This document shows, piece after piece, positions 5,973 through 6,021 of a stretch of DNA of 6,021 nucleotides (positions are counted from its first letter, which is position 1; every line of letters starts with the position of its first letter). This stretch comes from a bacterium (GTDB lineage: Bacteria > Ratteibacteria > UBA8468 > B48-G9 > DTJG01). The notes under the pieces are model-generated. The model worked only from the letters and a program-made list of their open reading frames with translations, did no database searches and had not been told where the DNA came from. Position numbers and translations under genes: made by a program. Location of the stretch: positions 1 to 6,021 of the forward strand of contig JAOAAW010000017.1 of NCBI GenBank assembly GCA_026418655.1, in the 5' to 3' direction.

Positions 5973-6021
5973 AAAAGAAACCATAGAGATGTATAAGAAA
6001 ATTCAAAGGCCATCTCAGCAG
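5965..6021 (+). pseudogene. Continuation of the M18 aminopeptidase in the +1 frame, running off the window
   Basis: From CTG 5965 the +1 frame reads LVKKETIEMYKKIQRPSQQ with no stop to the final base. Its composition is like the preceding protein, and the segment falls where an M18 enzyme should continue. The upstream frame ends in LAENPG-stop. Removing one base from the A run (5959-5962) or the C run (5963-5965) joins the two as LAETLVKK or LAENLVKK. It is therefore listed as the shifted remainder of the same gene, not an independent gene. The 3' end lies beyond the window. Confidence 0.7.

Noticed and set aside
5971..5977. A-AAA-AAG slippery heptamer near the aminopeptidase stop
   Set aside because: It lies after the stop codon and in the wrong phase to shift ribosomes from the aminopeptidase frame, so it cannot explain the frameshift.

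Overview
The window is a visibly AT-rich piece of bacterial chromosome with the standard genetic code, strong Shine-Dalgarno sites and sigma70-like promoters. Gene content is mostly housekeeping or central metabolism: leucyl-tRNA synthetase, a Gfo/Idh/MocA sugar-type dehydrogenase, a small P-loop protein of the corrinoid adenosyltransferase (CobO/CobA) family, a short nitroreductase-like flavoprotein and an M18 aminopeptidase. The mix suits an anaerobic or fermentative bacterium, perhaps a Firmicutes-like or uncultured lineage. The sequence alone does not fix the taxon. I see no phage, transposon, CRISPR, tRNA or rRNA signal.

Layout. Positions 1-173 hold the 3' end of a plus-strand gene for a membrane-anchored protein with a charged tail. 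It is followed by a hairpin terminator (190-231) whose right arm includes the stop codon of leuS, which runs convergently on the minus strand. leuS fills 224-2680. A compact divergent control region (about 2690-2821) carries a well-formed leuS promoter on the minus strand, a promoter for the rightward genes, and two small palindromes between and overlapping them.

The rightward group starts with the Gfo/Idh dehydrogenase (2822-3883). Its stop codon overlaps the start of the CobO-like gene (3883-4416) in a TAATG junction, so these two are almost certainly co-translated. A 62-base gap with a strong ribosome binding site leads to the nitroreductase-like gene (4479-4985). A 54-base gap with its own likely promoter then leads to the M18 aminopeptidase (from 5040). 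No shared pathway joins the rightward genes obviously. The grouping may only reflect compact genome packing.

The most notable anomaly is in the aminopeptidase. Its frame closes at 5972 after 310 codons, well short of a normal M18 enzyme, but a protein-like continuation is open in the +1 frame to the window edge. This is best explained by one extra base in a short homopolymer at 5959-5965, either a real mutation or a sequencing/assembly error. I found no convincing evidence of a wholly new system here.
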